Part shown: in pieces, positions 19,766-29,706 of the stretch
How positions within the stretch are numbered: the first letter of the stretch is position 1
Layout: every line of letters begins with the position of its first letter
Origin: CAWBOV01 sp963790525
Lineage (GTDB): Bacteria; Actinomycetota; Actinomycetes; Mycobacteriales; Jatrophihabitantaceae
Direction: 5' to 3'
Assembly: GCA_963790525.1 (NCBI GenBank)
Contig: CAWBOV010000002.1
Coordinates: 496,001-560,000, forward strand
DNA: 64,000 nt
Notes under the pieces: model-generated
Database searches by the model: none
Seen by the model: only the letters and a program-made list of their open reading frames with translations
Told to the model about the DNA's origin: nothing
Made by a program: the position numbers and the translations under genes

Positions 19766-21337
19766 TCAGCCGGGCAGGCGCGGCACCTGGTTCGGATCGA
19801 CCGTCGTCAGCGGGATGCCGCTGGCTGGCTGGTTGGTCACCGCGCCGGCGTCGAGTGCCGTCTCGGTCAGGCTCAACCGGCGTTCGCGCCCGGTCCGGAA
19901 GTGGTTGAAGAACAGGTTGAGCACGAAGACCACGACGACGGTCGAGGTGATGGCCGACCCGAAGATCGTCTGGAAGTTGCTCGGGAAGTGGCGGTAGAAG
20001 TCCGGCGCCACGACGGGCAGCATCCCGACCGACAGCGAGACGGCGATGATCAGCAGGTTCTGGTTGTCCTCGTAGTCGACCTTGGCCAGGGTGCGGATGC
20101 CGATCGCGGTGACCATCGCGAACATGACCGTTCCCGCCCCGCCGATGACCGGGCCCGGCAGCCCCGCGACGACCGCACCCATCTTCGGGATGAGCCCCAG
20201 GATCGTCAGGAACACACCGCACGTGGCGACCACCCACCGGCTCTTGATCTTCGTGATCTCGATCAGGCCCACATTCTCGGCGTACGCGGTGTCCGGGAAG
20301 GAGTTCATGAAGCCGGCGAGCAGGGCCGACAGGCCGTCGGTGGCCAGGCCGCGGGCGAGGTCGTTGGGCGTGAGCGGCCGGTCCACCATCTCTGCCACGG
20401 CCAGCATGTCGGCCGTGGACTCGGTGTAGGTCACCATGATCACGATGCACATCGAGATGATCGCGGCGGCGACGAACTTCGGGTGCCCGAAGTGGAAGGG
20501 CTCCGCGATGCCGACCCATTTCGAGTGCGCGACGTCGCTGAAGTCCAGCAGGCCCATCGGCCAGGCCACCAGGGTCCCGACGACGATGCCCAGCAGCACG
20601 GAGATCTGGCCGATGAAACCCGTGAAGAACCGCGAGATCAGGATCATCACCAGGACGACGAGGCCGGCCAGCGCGATGTGGGAGACCAGGCCGTAGTCGT
20701 GCGGGGTGATGCTGGCGACGCCGCCCCGGGTGGTCGTCTCGGTGAATCCTCCGGGTGCGGTGACCGTCACGCCGCCGTCGAATCCGCTGAAGGGCAGGTT
20801 GGCGGTGCTGTTGGCGCCCTCGCCCTTGCCGGTGATCAGGCCGGCGTCGGCGCCGACGAGGGAGAGCCCGATGACGGTGATGACCACGCCGGTGACCAGA
20901 GGCGGGAAGAACCGGACGAGCGCGGAGAACGGCTTCGCGATGACGAGCCCGAACACGCCCGCGCAGAGCAGGGCGCCGTACACGGCGGGCAGCCCGTACT
21001 GGCCCGCGATGATGATCATGGGGTTCAGCACGGTGAACGTGGCACCGGCGACGACCGGCAGCCGCACGCCCATGATCTGGTGGATGCCGATCGACTGGAT
21101 CATCGTCGCGATACCGGACACGAGCAGGTCGGCGCTGACGAGGATGGCGATGTCGCCCGGCTTCAGGCCGAGCGCGCCGCCGACGATGAGCGGCACGGCG
21201 ACCGCCCCTGCGTACATGATGAACAGGTGCTGCAGGCCCAGGATGATGAGCTTCTGGGGTGCCAGGATCTCGTCGACGGGATGTACCGCCGGTTTCTCTG
21301 CACGTGATGACCGGTTCTTGCCGGTGATGAGCGACAT
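19766..21337 (-). CDS. NCS2 nucleobase:cation symporter (xanthine/uracil permease)
   Basis: A 523-aa membrane protein with about 12-14 hydrophobic segments and a normal length. LQHLFIMYAGAVAVPLIVGGAL is the NCS2 TM1 region, and FPPLVTGVVITVIGLSL, NSFPDTAYAENVGLI and IGGAGTVMFAMVT follow. The ATG at 21337 has a good GAGGAG ribosome site; the longer frame lacks one. The family imports uracil, xanthine or urate by proton symport. With the pyrimidine-degradation genes 15 kb away, uracil or another nucleobase is a reasonable but unproven substrate. Confidence 0.9.
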   Translation of the reverse strand: MSLITGKNRSSRAEKPAVHPVDEILAPQKLIILGLQHLFIMYAGAVAVPLIVGGALGLKPGDIAILVSADLLVSGIATMIQSIGIHQIMGVRLPVVAGATFTVLNPMIIIAGQYGLPAVYGALLCAGVFGLVIAKPFSALVRFFPPLVTGVVITVIGLSLVGADAGLITGKGEGANSTANLPFSGFDGGVTVTAPGGFTETTTRGGVASITPHDYGLVSHIALAGLVVLVMILISRFFTGFIGQISVLLGIVVGTLVAWPMGLLDFSDVAHSKWVGIAEPFHFGHPKFVAAAIISMCIVIMVTYTESTADMLAVAEMVDRPLTPNDLARGLATDGLSALLAGFMNSFPDTAYAENVGLIEITKIKSRWVVATCGVFLTILGLIPKMGAVVAGLPGPVIGGAGTVMFAMVTAIGIRTLAKVDYEDNQNLLIIAVSLSVGMLPVVAPDFYRHFPSNFQTIFGSAITSTVVVVFVLNLFFNHFRTGRERRLSLTETALDAGAVTNQPASGIPLTTVDPNQVPRLPG

Positions 21338-21484
21338 CGGATCTCCTCGGGTGGGGGACAGAGGGAGCAGCCGCGGCGTGTGCCACACGCCCGGCCTCGG
21401 CGGGACCCGCACCGGTCCCGCGCCAGTGATCGGGCGAAGACTAGGGCGCGCGTGGGTCACCGTTGTTACGGGAAATCACACGCG

Positions 21485-22365
21485 TCAGACGAGCGGGATC
21501 GAGTGCTCCCAGTCGGCCAGCAGGGTGCGGATACCGGTGACCAGCGCCAGGGGCTGATCCATCATCACGTGATGGCCGGCGCCCGGGATGTCGATGGTCG
21601 GTGCCACCCGCCCGAGCCGATCGAAGATCATCTCGTCCATGTCGTCGGTGACCATGCCGTACTCCGAGCGGAAGATCGCCACCCGGCACCGCATCCGGCG
21701 CAGCGTCTCCGGCGTCGAGCCGGCGCGGACGAAGATCAGCGGGTCGAACTTCCAGGTCCACCCGCCCTCGACCTCACGCACCGACGTGTCGGCGACGTGG
21801 TCGAAGATGTAGCCGATCGTCTCCTGATCCGGCACGACCCGGAACCTGGCCAGCGCCGCCTCCCGGGTGGGGTAGAGCCGGCGCGGCCCGAACGCGCGGT
21901 GCTCCCGGGCCGCCTCCTCCTCCGGGGTGTGGTGGCGGAAGGGCGAGTCGATCGCGATCACCCCGGCGAGGTCGGCGCCGAAGCGGCGGGCGGCGGCCAT
22001 CGTGACGAACCCGCCCATGCTGTGGCCGATGATCAACGGTGGCCCGACCAGGCCGGACGAACCGGCAACGGCCATCGTCTCCTCCGCCCAGCCGTCGAGG
22101 CTGTAGTGGCCGCGGTGACCGCTGTCGCCGTGCCCGGACAGGTCGATCGCGACCACGCGGCGCCCGTCGGTGAGCAGTGGCGCCAGGTGGTCCCACCAGC
22201 GGGCGTGCGCCGCCCCGCCGTGGATCAGCACGATCCCCGGCCGGCCCGGTGCGCCCCAGGCGCGGTACCTGATCGCCGTGCCGTCGACGTCGACCGACCC
22301 GATCTCGGCCTCGGTGGCGAGTGCTCTGGTGAACCAGGGGGCGGGGTCTCGGTGGGGGTGGTCAT
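21485..22365 (-). pseudogene. Alpha/beta hydrolase with a -1 frameshift near its start
   Basis: An alpha/beta-hydrolase: oxyanion-hole segment VLIHGGAAHARWW, nucleophile elbow IGHSMGGFVTMAA, acid segment after EYGMVTDD, and catalytic His in IPGAGHHVMMDQP. The conserved N-terminal stretch (WFTRALATEAEIGSVDVDG, then YRAWG) has no in-frame start, but ATG at 22365 opens MTTPTETPPP in a neighbouring frame. Restoring one C to the run near 22337 joins the two. 881 nt is two more than a multiple of three, as expected for one lost base. Without this the only start is an internal GTG at 22231. Substrate unknown. Confidence 0.7.
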
Positions 22366-22378
22366 CGCCGACCCAGTA

Positions 22379-22885
22379 TCAACCCAGGCAGCGCACGGCG
22401 CGGATGACACCGGTGTCGTCCGGGTCCTCGATCACGAACCCCTGCCGCCGCAGTGACGTCAGGGCGCCGGCGTTCTCGGCGGTCGTCATGGCAAAGATCG
22501 ACAGGAAGCCGCGCCGTGCGGCCTCGGCGGCCGCCAGGCCGAGCACGGTGGTGCCCACGCCCTGGCCCCGGTGCAGCTGCGAGATCCAGAGCCCGGCCTC
22601 GACGCCCGTCCCGAAGCGCTCCAGTCGCAGCGACCCGATGACCGCGCCGTCGCGCAGCACGGCGAGCGTCACCTCCTGGTGCGGGCCGTCGAAACCGCTC
22701 GGGTACGACGTGTCCTCGCGCCGGCTGCGGTGGATGTCGCGGAAGACGCCCCGCCGGTGGGCGGTCCAGCCGGGCGAACCGGGCACGGGCCCCATGACCT
22801 CGTCGGGGGCGGCCTCGGCCTCGGCGACCCGGAGCAGCTCCTCCAGGCGATCCTCGTCGATCGGCGCGAGGGAGATCTCGGGCAT
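22379..22885 (-). CDS. GNAT-family N-acetyltransferase
   Basis: A 168-aa acetyltransferase, taking MPEISLAPIDEDRLEEL at 22885. The acetyl-CoA loop is LHRGQGVGTTVLGLAAAEA (the RGxGxGT form), preceded by beta strands AVIGSLRLERFG and AGLWISQL and followed by AENAGALTSLRRQGFVIE. Such proteins acetylate small amines or N-termini; substrate cannot be predicted. Its stop lies 14 bp ahead of the hydrolase start, so the two may be co-transcribed, and it is divergent from the CoA-transferase gene. Confidence 0.85.
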   Translation of the reverse strand: MPEISLAPIDEDRLEELLRVAEAEAAPDEVMGPVPGSPGWTAHRRGVFRDIHRSRREDTSYPSGFDGPHQEVTLAVLRDGAVIGSLRLERFGTGVEAGLWISQLHRGQGVGTTVLGLAAAEAARRGFLSIFAMTTAENAGALTSLRRQGFVIEDPDDTGVIRAVRCLG

Positions 22886-22982
22886 GCCACCACCTTGCCA
22901 CGGCGCCGCGCCCGTTGCGGTGCCAGGAACGTCCCGCCGCCGCAACCGCCACCACTGTGGCCGATCGGCCAGAATGAGGCCC

Positions 22983-24177
22983 ATGGCCGGCGACGCAGGG
23001 AACCCACAGGCGCGCACCCCCGGGCGCAGCCCGGACGGGACGGGGCCGCTCGCGGGGATCCGTGTCGTGGAACTGGCGAGCCTGGCGCCCGCGCCGTTCG
23101 GGTGCATGGTGCTCGCCGACTACGGCGCCGAGGTGCTGCGCGTGGACCGGCTCACCTCCGCCGCGGCGCCGATGGGCGGGGACAACCCGGTCCTGGACCG
23201 GGGCCGGCGCAGCATCGCGCTCGATCTGAAGGCGCCGGCCGGTCTGGGGGCGCTGCTCCGGCTCGCCGCCTCGGCGGACGTCTTCGTGGAGGGTTTCCGC
23301 CCCGGGGTCGCCGAGCGGCTGGGTGTCGGGCCCGCTGACCTGGCCGCCGTCAACGAGCGGCTGATCTACGCGCGGATGACCGGGTGGGGCCAGGAGGGAC
23401 CGCTCGCCGGGGCCGCCGGGCACGACATCAACTACATCGCCCTGGCCGGAGCGCTGGACCTGATCGGCCGGGCCGGGCGAGCGCCCGGTGCCCCCGGTCA
23501 ACCTCCTCGGCGACTTCGGCGGGGGCGGGTTGCTGCTCGCGCTCGGGGTCGTCACCGCCCTCTACGAGCGGGAGCGCTCCGGCCTCGGGCAGGTGCTGGA
23601 CGTGGCGATGGTCGACGGGGCGTCGCTGCTGACCGCGTTCCTGCACGGCCTGCACGCTCAGGGCGGCTGGCCGGGGCCGCGGGGTGGCAACTCCCTCGAC
23701 GGCGGCGCGGCGTTCTACGACACCTATGCCACCGCCGACGGGCGCTACGTCTCGGTCGGGGCGATCGAGCCGCAGTTCTTCGCCGAGCTGCTGCGGCTGC
23801 TCGACCTCACCGACGAAGAACTGCCCGACCACCTGGATCCGCGCTCGTGGCCGGTGCTCCGCGCGCGGCTGGCCGAGGTGTTCCTGACCCGCACCCGCGC
23901 GGAGTGGGCGGAGCTGTTCGACGGCACCGACGCCTGCGTGGCCCCGGTGCTCTCGCCGTGGGAGGCGGCAGAGCATCCGCACCACGTAGCCCGGCACGCG
24001 TTCGTCGAGATCGGCGGCGTGGTGCAGCCGGCGCCCGCGCCGCGTTTCGGCCGCACGCCCGCGCGGGACCCGGTGGCCAAGGACGCGGGCGGCCGGGACG
24101 TCACCGCGACGCTGGGTTCCTGGGGATTCGCGGCGTCGGAAGTGGACGCCCTGCTGAACGAGGCCGCGCTCGGCTGA
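22983..24177 (+). pseudogene. CoA-transferase family III / alpha-methylacyl-CoA racemase, +1 frameshift
   Basis: A CaiB/BaiF-fold enzyme closest to alpha-methylacyl-CoA racemase: LAGIRVVELASLAPAPFGCM, YGAEVLRVDR, VFVEGFRPGVAERLGVGPAD, then GHDINYIALAGALDLIGRAG with the catalytic His. After one extra G near 23481 the second frame continues PVNLLGDFGGGGLLLALGVV (catalytic Asp), RSGLGQVLDVAMVDGASLL and ACVAPVLSPWEA. 1195 nt equals 398 codons plus one base. The intact protein would be ~397 aa. The racemase inverts 2-methyl-branched acyl-CoA in branched lipid metabolism. Only one indel is present, so the gene is probably functional. Confidence 0.82.
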
Positions 24178-24272
24178 CGGCCTGCCGCCTCCCTGCTCCT
24201 GGCGCTGCCCTGCCCCTGCCGCCACGGTCGCGGGCAGCGATAGCCTCTACGGCACAACGAGGAGGATTTTCC

Positions 24273-25616
24273 GTGACCCAGACCGACGCAGAGCGGACCT
24301 ACGAACTCGACCGCGCGCACGTGTTCCACTCATGGCTCGCGCAGGGTTCGTTCACGCCCATGGTGATCACCCGAGCGCAGGGTTCCTACGTCTGGGACGG
24401 GCAGGACCACCGGCTCCTGGACTTCTCCTCCCAGTTGGTCAACACCAACATCGGCCACCAGCACCCGAAGGTGGTCGCCGCGATCAAGGAGCAGGCCGAC
24501 GTGCTCTGCACGGTCGCCCCGCAGCACGCCAACGACAAGCGCAGCGAGGCCGCCCGCCTGATCAGCGAGCTCGCCCCCGACGGGATGAACAAGGTCTTCT
24601 TCACCAACGCGGGCGCGGAGGCGGTCGAGAACGCCGTGCGGATGGCGCGCCTGCACACCGGGCGGATCAAGGTGCTCTCGGCCTACCGCAGCTACCACGG
24701 CGGCACGAACACGGCGGTGAACCTGACCGGCGACCCGCGCCGCTGGGCCAACGACTACGGCAGCGCCGGCGTCGCCCACTTCTTCGGGCCGTTCCTGTAC
24801 CGCACGCCGTTCTACTCGACCACCGAGGAGGAGGAGAGCGAGCGAGCGCTGGCCCACCTCGAGCAGGTCATCGGATTCGAGGGGCCGCCGACGATCGCGG
24901 CGATCATCCTGGAGTCGATCCCCGGCACCGCGGGCATCATGCCGCCGCCGCCGGGCTACCTCGCGGGCGTGCGCGCACTGTGCGACAAGCACGGGATCGT
25001 GCTCATCGCCGACGAGGTCATGGCCGGATTCGGGCGCACCGGATCCTGGTTCGCCTTCGAGCACTACGACGTGGTCCCCGATCTGATCACCTTCGCCAAG
25101 GGCGTCAACTCCGGGTACGTGCCGCTGGGCGGGGTCGTGATCTCCGACGCCATCGCCGCGACCTTCGCCGATCGCGTCTACCCCGGCGGCCTCACCTACT
25201 CCGGCCATCCGCTGGCCTGCGCGGCCGCCGTCGCGACGATCAACACCATGCACGAGGAGAAGATCGTCGAGAACGCGGCCGCGATCGGACGTGACGTGCT
25301 CGGGCCCGGGCTGGCCGAGCTGGCCGAACGGCACCCGGTCATCGGCGAGGTCCGCGGCCTGGGCGTGTTCTGGGCACTCGACCTGGTCAGCGACCGTGCC
25401 ACGCGCGAGCCGCTCGCCCCCTACGGCGGCACGAGCCCCGCCATGGCCGAGCTGGTGGCGGCCTGCAAGGCCAACGGCCTCCTCCCGTTCACCAACTACC
25501 ACCGCCTGCACGTCGTCCCGCCGTGCACCGTGACCCCGGACGAGGCCCGGGAAGGGCTGGCGATCCTGGACATCGCCCTCAAGGCCGCCGACGCGCACTA
25601 CACCGGCGCGTCCTGA
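24273..25616 (+). CDS. Class III PLP-dependent aminotransferase (omega-transaminase type)
   Basis: A 447-aa aminotransferase with GTG start and a strong gaggagg ribosome site. It shows VFFTNAGAEAVENAVRMAR, YRSYHGGTNTAVNLTGDPRRW, the PLP Asp in IADEVMAGFGRTG, the Schiff-base Lys in LITFAKGVNSG, and GLTYSGHPLACAAAVATI. It moves amino groups between an omega-amino donor and a keto acid. Beta-alanine from the pyrimidine cluster 20 kb upstream would be an attractive donor, but this is inference. A thioesterase gene follows 1 bp after the stop. Confidence 0.92.
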   Translation: MTQTDAERTYELDRAHVFHSWLAQGSFTPMVITRAQGSYVWDGQDHRLLDFSSQLVNTNIGHQHPKVVAAIKEQADVLCTVAPQHANDKRSEAARLISELAPDGMNKVFFTNAGAEAVENAVRMARLHTGRIKVLSAYRSYHGGTNTAVNLTGDPRRWANDYGSAGVAHFFGPFLYRTPFYSTTEEEESERALAHLEQVIGFEGPPTIAAIILESIPGTAGIMPPPPGYLAGVRALCDKHGIVLIADEVMAGFGRTGSWFAFEHYDVVPDLITFAKGVNSGYVPLGGVVISDAIAATFADRVYPGGLTYSGHPLACAAAVATINTMHEEKIVENAAAIGRDVLGPGLAELAERHPVIGEVRGLGVFWALDLVSDRATREPLAPYGGTSPAMAELVAACKANGLLPFTNYHRLHVVPPCTVTPDEAREGLAILDIALKAADAHYTGAS

Positions 25617-25617
25617 C

Positions 25618-26016
25618 GTGGAGCTGCCACCCGAGTACACCGAGGACACCGGCTTCAACAGCGTCATCGGCGGCACCTTCGGCGAGATCACCGGCGACCG
25701 CGTGACCATGACCGTTCCCGTCACGCCCGCGCTGTTCCAGCCGTTCGGCATCGTCCACGGGGGTGTCTACTGCGCGATCGTGGAGACGCTCGGCAGCTAC
25801 GGCGGCGGCATCTGGTTCGGTGAGCGCGGCACCGTGGTCGGCGTGAACAACAACACCAACTTCCTGCGCTCGGTCACCGGCGGGACGTTGCACGCGACCG
25901 CCACGCCGGTGCACCGGGGGCGGTCCCAGCAGCTGTGGCAGGTGGAGATCGCCGACGACGACGGTGCCCTGGTGGCCCGCGGCGAGGTCCGGCTGGCCAA
26001 CCTGGCGCGCCGGTGA
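25618..26016 (+). CDS. PaaI-family hotdog thioesterase
   Basis: A 132-aa single hotdog domain with GTG start. FGIVHGGVYCAIVETLGSYGG is the family block containing the HGG motif and the general-base Glu helix; VGVNNNTNFLRSVTGGTLHA and HRGRSQQLWQVEIAD complete it. It hydrolyses aromatic or short acyl-CoA esters. It follows the aminotransferase directly, so they probably share a transcript. Confidence 0.88.
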   Translation: MELPPEYTEDTGFNSVIGGTFGEITGDRVTMTVPVTPALFQPFGIVHGGVYCAIVETLGSYGGGIWFGERGTVVGVNNNTNFLRSVTGGTLHATATPVHRGRSQQLWQVEIADDDGALVARGEVRLANLARR

Positions 26017-26107
26017 GCCGCCGTTTCCGCGGGGCAGCGGGCCGAACCGGACAGCTCAGGCGCGTGGCTTAAACTTCGGCGCACACCGGGCGGACGAGGG
26101 GTAGCTG

Positions 26108-27553
26108 ATGCGCAAGCGGTCGAGTCGGCGTCGCGCAGGGCGCCCCCGGCTGCTCGCCCTCGTGGGCCTGGTCTGCCTGCTGGCCACTGCCTGCACGACG
26201 AAGGTGAGCGGCACCGGCGCGCCCGGTGCCCCGGCACTCGCGCCGAACGTCAGCGCCTCCCAGTTCACCATCGTCGGCGACGCCGGCACCCACTTCGACC
26301 AGCTGGTGCGCAACTCCCTGACCGACGTCGAGCAGTTCTGGACGAAGGCGTTCCCGGCGATCTCCGGGGGCCGGACGCTGAAACCCCTCAGCGGTGGCGT
26401 CTACTCCGTGCAGACCGGGCAGCCCGACACCGCCGAGGCCTGCATGAAGCGCGAGCCCAAGGCGGCCGACAACAACGCCTTCTACTGCTCGCTGGACGAC
26501 GCGTTCGCCTACGACCGGACCGGCCTGGTCAACGTGGTGGCCGAGAAGCTGGGCGACAACTTCGCACCGCTGGTCTTCGCGCACGAGTTCGGGCACCTGA
26601 TCCAGAACCGGCTCGACATCGACCGGGCGTCGATCTACATGGAGTCGCAGGCCGACTGCGCCTCCGGGGCGTTCATGGCCGCCGAAGCGGGCGCCTCGAC
26701 GATCACCCTGACCAACCGCCACTTCGACATCGACCCCAAGACCATCGACACCCTCGCCCTCGGGATGATCCTGCTGCGCGACTCGCAGCCGCACACATCC
26801 GCGGCCGAGGGATCCGACGGCAACGGTTTCGACCGGATCAGCGCGTTCTCCGACGGCTTCAACAACGGCGTCGCCTACTGCTACAACAGCGACTGGGTGA
26901 ACCGGAAGTTCACCGAGCGGCCCTACGCCACCGACTCCGACTACCAGGCCGGCGGCAACCAGACGCTCCAGGAGGTGCTCGACACGTCCTCGGCCGGCCT
27001 CATCTCGGACCTGAACCGGTTCTGGAAGTCGGCCTTCACCTCGATCGGCAAGGCGTGGAAACCCGTCACGATCAAGGAGGCCGCGCACCCTCCGTGCGCG
27101 ACCGACTCCGGGTCGGACTTCGGCTACTGCCCCTCCGACAACACCGTGTACTACAGCACGACGGTCGCCGAATCGACCTATGACAGCTTCCCGTCGATCG
27201 GGCAGGGCCCCGGCGGGCAGGTCGCGATCGACCTCAACGGGCCAGGGGACTACTCGCTCGGCGCCCTGTTCGCCTACGGCTGGGGATCCGCGGTCCGCTC
27301 GCAGCTGGGGCTGTCGACGGTCGGGCAGGACGAGTTGCTCGCGGCCAGCTGCTACGTCGGCGCGTACTCCAAGGACATCAACGTGACGACCGGACGGCAG
27401 TTCACACTGTCGCCGTCGGACATGGACGAGGCCACCGTCACCGTGCTCAAGACGGTCGGCGACCCGGACATCCTGGGCTCGGAGAACACGACCGGCTTCC
27501 AGCGGGTCGCGTACTTCAAGAAGGGCTACTTCGGCGGTCTCACCGTCTGCTGA
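26108..27553 (+). CDS. Zinc metallopeptidase lipoprotein (LpqM/YpfJ-like)
   Basis: A 481-aa predicted lipoprotein. An Arg-rich head and hydrophobic core end at the lipobox ATAC (residue ~29). The zinc site HEFGH lies in PLVFAHEFGHLIQN (residue ~160), with Glu in ESQADCASG as the likely third ligand, as in neutral zinc metallopeptidases (PF04228-type). FSDGFNNGVAYC matches the family C-terminal part. A second region with YCPSDNTVYYS looks like a degenerate repeat of the first domain. The last codons and stop are re-copied in tandem downstream. Substrate unknown; it would act outside the membrane. Confidence 0.8.
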   Translation: MRKRSSRRRAGRPRLLALVGLVCLLATACTTKVSGTGAPGAPALAPNVSASQFTIVGDAGTHFDQLVRNSLTDVEQFWTKAFPAISGGRTLKPLSGGVYSVQTGQPDTAEACMKREPKAADNNAFYCSLDDAFAYDRTGLVNVVAEKLGDNFAPLVFAHEFGHLIQNRLDIDRASIYMESQADCASGAFMAAEAGASTITLTNRHFDIDPKTIDTLALGMILLRDSQPHTSAAEGSDGNGFDRISAFSDGFNNGVAYCYNSDWVNRKFTERPYATDSDYQAGGNQTLQEVLDTSSAGLISDLNRFWKSAFTSIGKAWKPVTIKEAAHPPCATDSGSDFGYCPSDNTVYYSTTVAESTYDSFPSIGQGPGGQVAIDLNGPGDYSLGALFAYGWGSAVRSQLGLSTVGQDELLAASCYVGAYSKDINVTTGRQFTLSPSDMDEATVTVLKTVGDPDILGSENTTGFQRVAYFKKGYFGGLTVC

Positions 27554-27609
27554 GGCCGCTCCGCACCGTCTGCCGAGGCGACTTCGCACCGTCTGCTGAG
27601 GCCGCTCCG
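27541..27609. repeat. Three tandem 23-bp copies of the gene's 3' end, with stop codon
   Basis: Three head-to-tail 23-bp units, of which the first and third are identical and start caccgtctgctgaggccg. Each of these carries the metallopeptidase C-terminal codons Thr-Val-Cys and TGA; the middle unit has TGCCGA instead. The first unit is coding, the others lie after the stop. Confidence 0.85.
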
Positions 27610-27808
27610 CACCGCCCTGGACGGCGGCGTCCGGCATACGCCCGACCGCTGCGCGCCGTGGTGAGTCCCTCGTCACGGTTACCTCGTATCGGAAACGCTC
27701 CCGGGGTTACCGTCCGAAGATCCCCCTGACAACACAGCGTGGGGTCCGGACTTCTCCCGGGCCACCGCGCCGGATCCGGTCAACGGCGATCGGGCGAGGA
27801 GCTGGGCA

Positions 27809-29638
27809 ATGACGGTGACGATTCCAGGACTTGAGCTGGCTCCGACCACGCACACGCGGCTGCTGCGGTGGGTGCGCGAGGCCGCCGAGCTGACGCAGCC
27901 CTCGGACGTCGTCTGGTGCGACGGCTCGCCGGAGGAGTGGACGCGCCTGACCGACCAGCTCGTCGCCGCCGGTACGCTGCGGCGCCTGAACCCCGAGATC
28001 AAGCCCAACTCGTTCTGGTGCGCCTCCGACCCGCGTGACGTCGCCCGGGTCGAGGACCGCACGTTCATCTGCTCGCGCGATCCCAAGGACGCCGGCGCGA
28101 CGAACAACTGGCTCGACCCCGACGACATGAAAGCGATCATGACCGAGCGGTTCCGGGGCTCGATGCGCGGCCGCACGATGTACGTGATCCCGTACTGCAT
28201 GGGGCCGCTGACCGCCGACGAGCCGCTGCTGGGCTGCGAGGTCACCGACTCGGCCTACGTCGTCATCTCCATGCACATCATGACGCGCATGGGGACCCGC
28301 GCCCTGGCGAAGTTCGTCGACTCCGACGGCGTCGAGGCCGAGTTCGTGCCCGGCCTGCACTCCCTCGGCGCTCCGCTCGAGGACGGCGACACGGATGTCC
28401 CCTGGCCCTGCAACGAGACCAAGTACATCGTCCACTTCCCCGAGGAGCGGCTGATCTGGTCCTACGGGTCGGGGTACGGCGGCAATGCCCTGCTGGGCAA
28501 GAAGTGCTACTCGCTGCGCATCGCCTCGGCCAAGGCCCGCGACGAGGGCTGGCTGGCCGAGCACATGCTCATCGCCAAGCTCACCTCGCCGGAGAAGAAG
28601 GTCAGCTACATCGCGGCCGCGTTCCCCTCGGCGTGCGGCAAGACGAACCTGGCCATGCTGCAGTCGACGCTGGACGGCTGGACCGTCGAGACCATCGGTG
28701 ACGACATCGCGTGGCTGCGCATCGGCGAGGACGGGCGGATGTACGCCGTGAACCCGGAGAACGGCTTCTTCGGCGTCGCGCCCGGCACGGACTACCACAC
28801 CAACCCCAACGCCATGCGCACCATCGCCAAGGGCAACTCGCTGTTCACCAACGTCGCCCTCACCGACGACGACGACATCTGGTGGGAGGGCATGGGCGAG
28901 CCGCCGGCGCACCTGACGGACTGGAAGGGCCAGTCGTGGACGCCCGCGTCCGGGACGCCGAGCAGCCATCCCAACTCCCGCTACTGCACCCCGATCGAGC
29001 AGTGCGACACCCGCGCTCCCGAGTGGGACGACCCGCACGGTGTCCCGCTGGACGCGATCTTCTTCGGTGGCCGGCGCCGCGACACCATCCCGTTGGCCAT
29101 CGAGGCCCGCGACTGGCAGCACGGGGTGTTCATGGGCGCCACGCTGTCATCGGAGACGACGGCCGCGGCGACCGGGCAGGTCGGCGTGGTGCGGCGGGAC
29201 CCGATGGCGATGCTGCCGTTCATCGGCTACAACGCCGGTGACTACTTCGCGCACTGGATCGAGGTCGGCAAGTCCGCCGACGCGACCAAGCTGCCGAAGG
29301 TGTTCTACGTCAACTGGTTCCGCCGCGACGCCGACGGCGGGTTCCTCTGGCCGGGCTTCGGGGAGAACATCCGCGTCCTGAAGTGGGCACTGGAACGCAT
29401 CGAGGGCAAGGCGGCCGCCCGCGACACCCCGATCGGTCGCGTGCCGACCACCGAGTCCATCGACGTCACCGGGCTCGACATGACCACTGCCGAACTGGAA
29501 GCGGCCCTGTCTGTCGACGCCGACGAGTGGCGCCGGGAGATCCCCCAGATCGAGGAGTGGTTCGACAAGATCGGCGACGCCCTGCCGACGTCCCTGCGCG
29601 ACGAACTCGCCGCACTGAGCCAGCGCCTCGGCTCCTGA
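27809..29638 (+). CDS. pckG: Phosphoenolpyruvate carboxykinase (GTP)
   Basis: A 609-aa full-length GTP-dependent PEP carboxykinase, which converts oxaloacetate to PEP in gluconeogenesis. AAFPSACGKTNLAML holds the P-loop with the reactive Cys, TIGDDIAWLRIGEDG is the metal-binding kinase-2 block, and FFGGRRRDTIPL, SETTAAATGQVGVVRRDPMAM and FYVNWFRRDADGGFLWPGFGEN are family blocks. The 255-bp upstream gap holds the tandem repeat and two copies of ggttacc (27676 and about 27704), possibly regulatory. No indels are present. Confidence 0.96.
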   Translation: MTVTIPGLELAPTTHTRLLRWVREAAELTQPSDVVWCDGSPEEWTRLTDQLVAAGTLRRLNPEIKPNSFWCASDPRDVARVEDRTFICSRDPKDAGATNNWLDPDDMKAIMTERFRGSMRGRTMYVIPYCMGPLTADEPLLGCEVTDSAYVVISMHIMTRMGTRALAKFVDSDGVEAEFVPGLHSLGAPLEDGDTDVPWPCNETKYIVHFPEERLIWSYGSGYGGNALLGKKCYSLRIASAKARDEGWLAEHMLIAKLTSPEKKVSYIAAAFPSACGKTNLAMLQSTLDGWTVETIGDDIAWLRIGEDGRMYAVNPENGFFGVAPGTDYHTNPNAMRTIAKGNSLFTNVALTDDDDIWWEGMGEPPAHLTDWKGQSWTPASGTPSSHPNSRYCTPIEQCDTRAPEWDDPHGVPLDAIFFGGRRRDTIPLAIEARDWQHGVFMGATLSSETTAAATGQVGVVRRDPMAMLPFIGYNAGDYFAHWIEVGKSADATKLPKVFYVNWFRRDADGGFLWPGFGENIRVLKWALERIEGKAAARDTPIGRVPTTESIDVTGLDMTTAELEAALSVDADEWRREIPQIEEWFDKIGDALPTSLRDELAALSQRLGS

Positions 29639-29656
29639 GGCGGGCGCTTCACGCGG

Positions 29657-29706
29657 GTCAGGCTGGTCGGCGGCTCAGGCTGGTCGGCACGTCAGGCTGG
29701 TTGGCG
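29657..29706. repeat. Three tandem ~16-bp copies covering the VOC gene's stop codon
   Basis: Units at 29657-29672, 29673-29690 and 29691-29706 share tcaggctggt(c/t)ggc. On the minus strand each reads cca-gcc-tga, the Pro-Ala-stop end of the VOC protein, so the gene end is repeated twice downstream. Confidence 0.85.
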
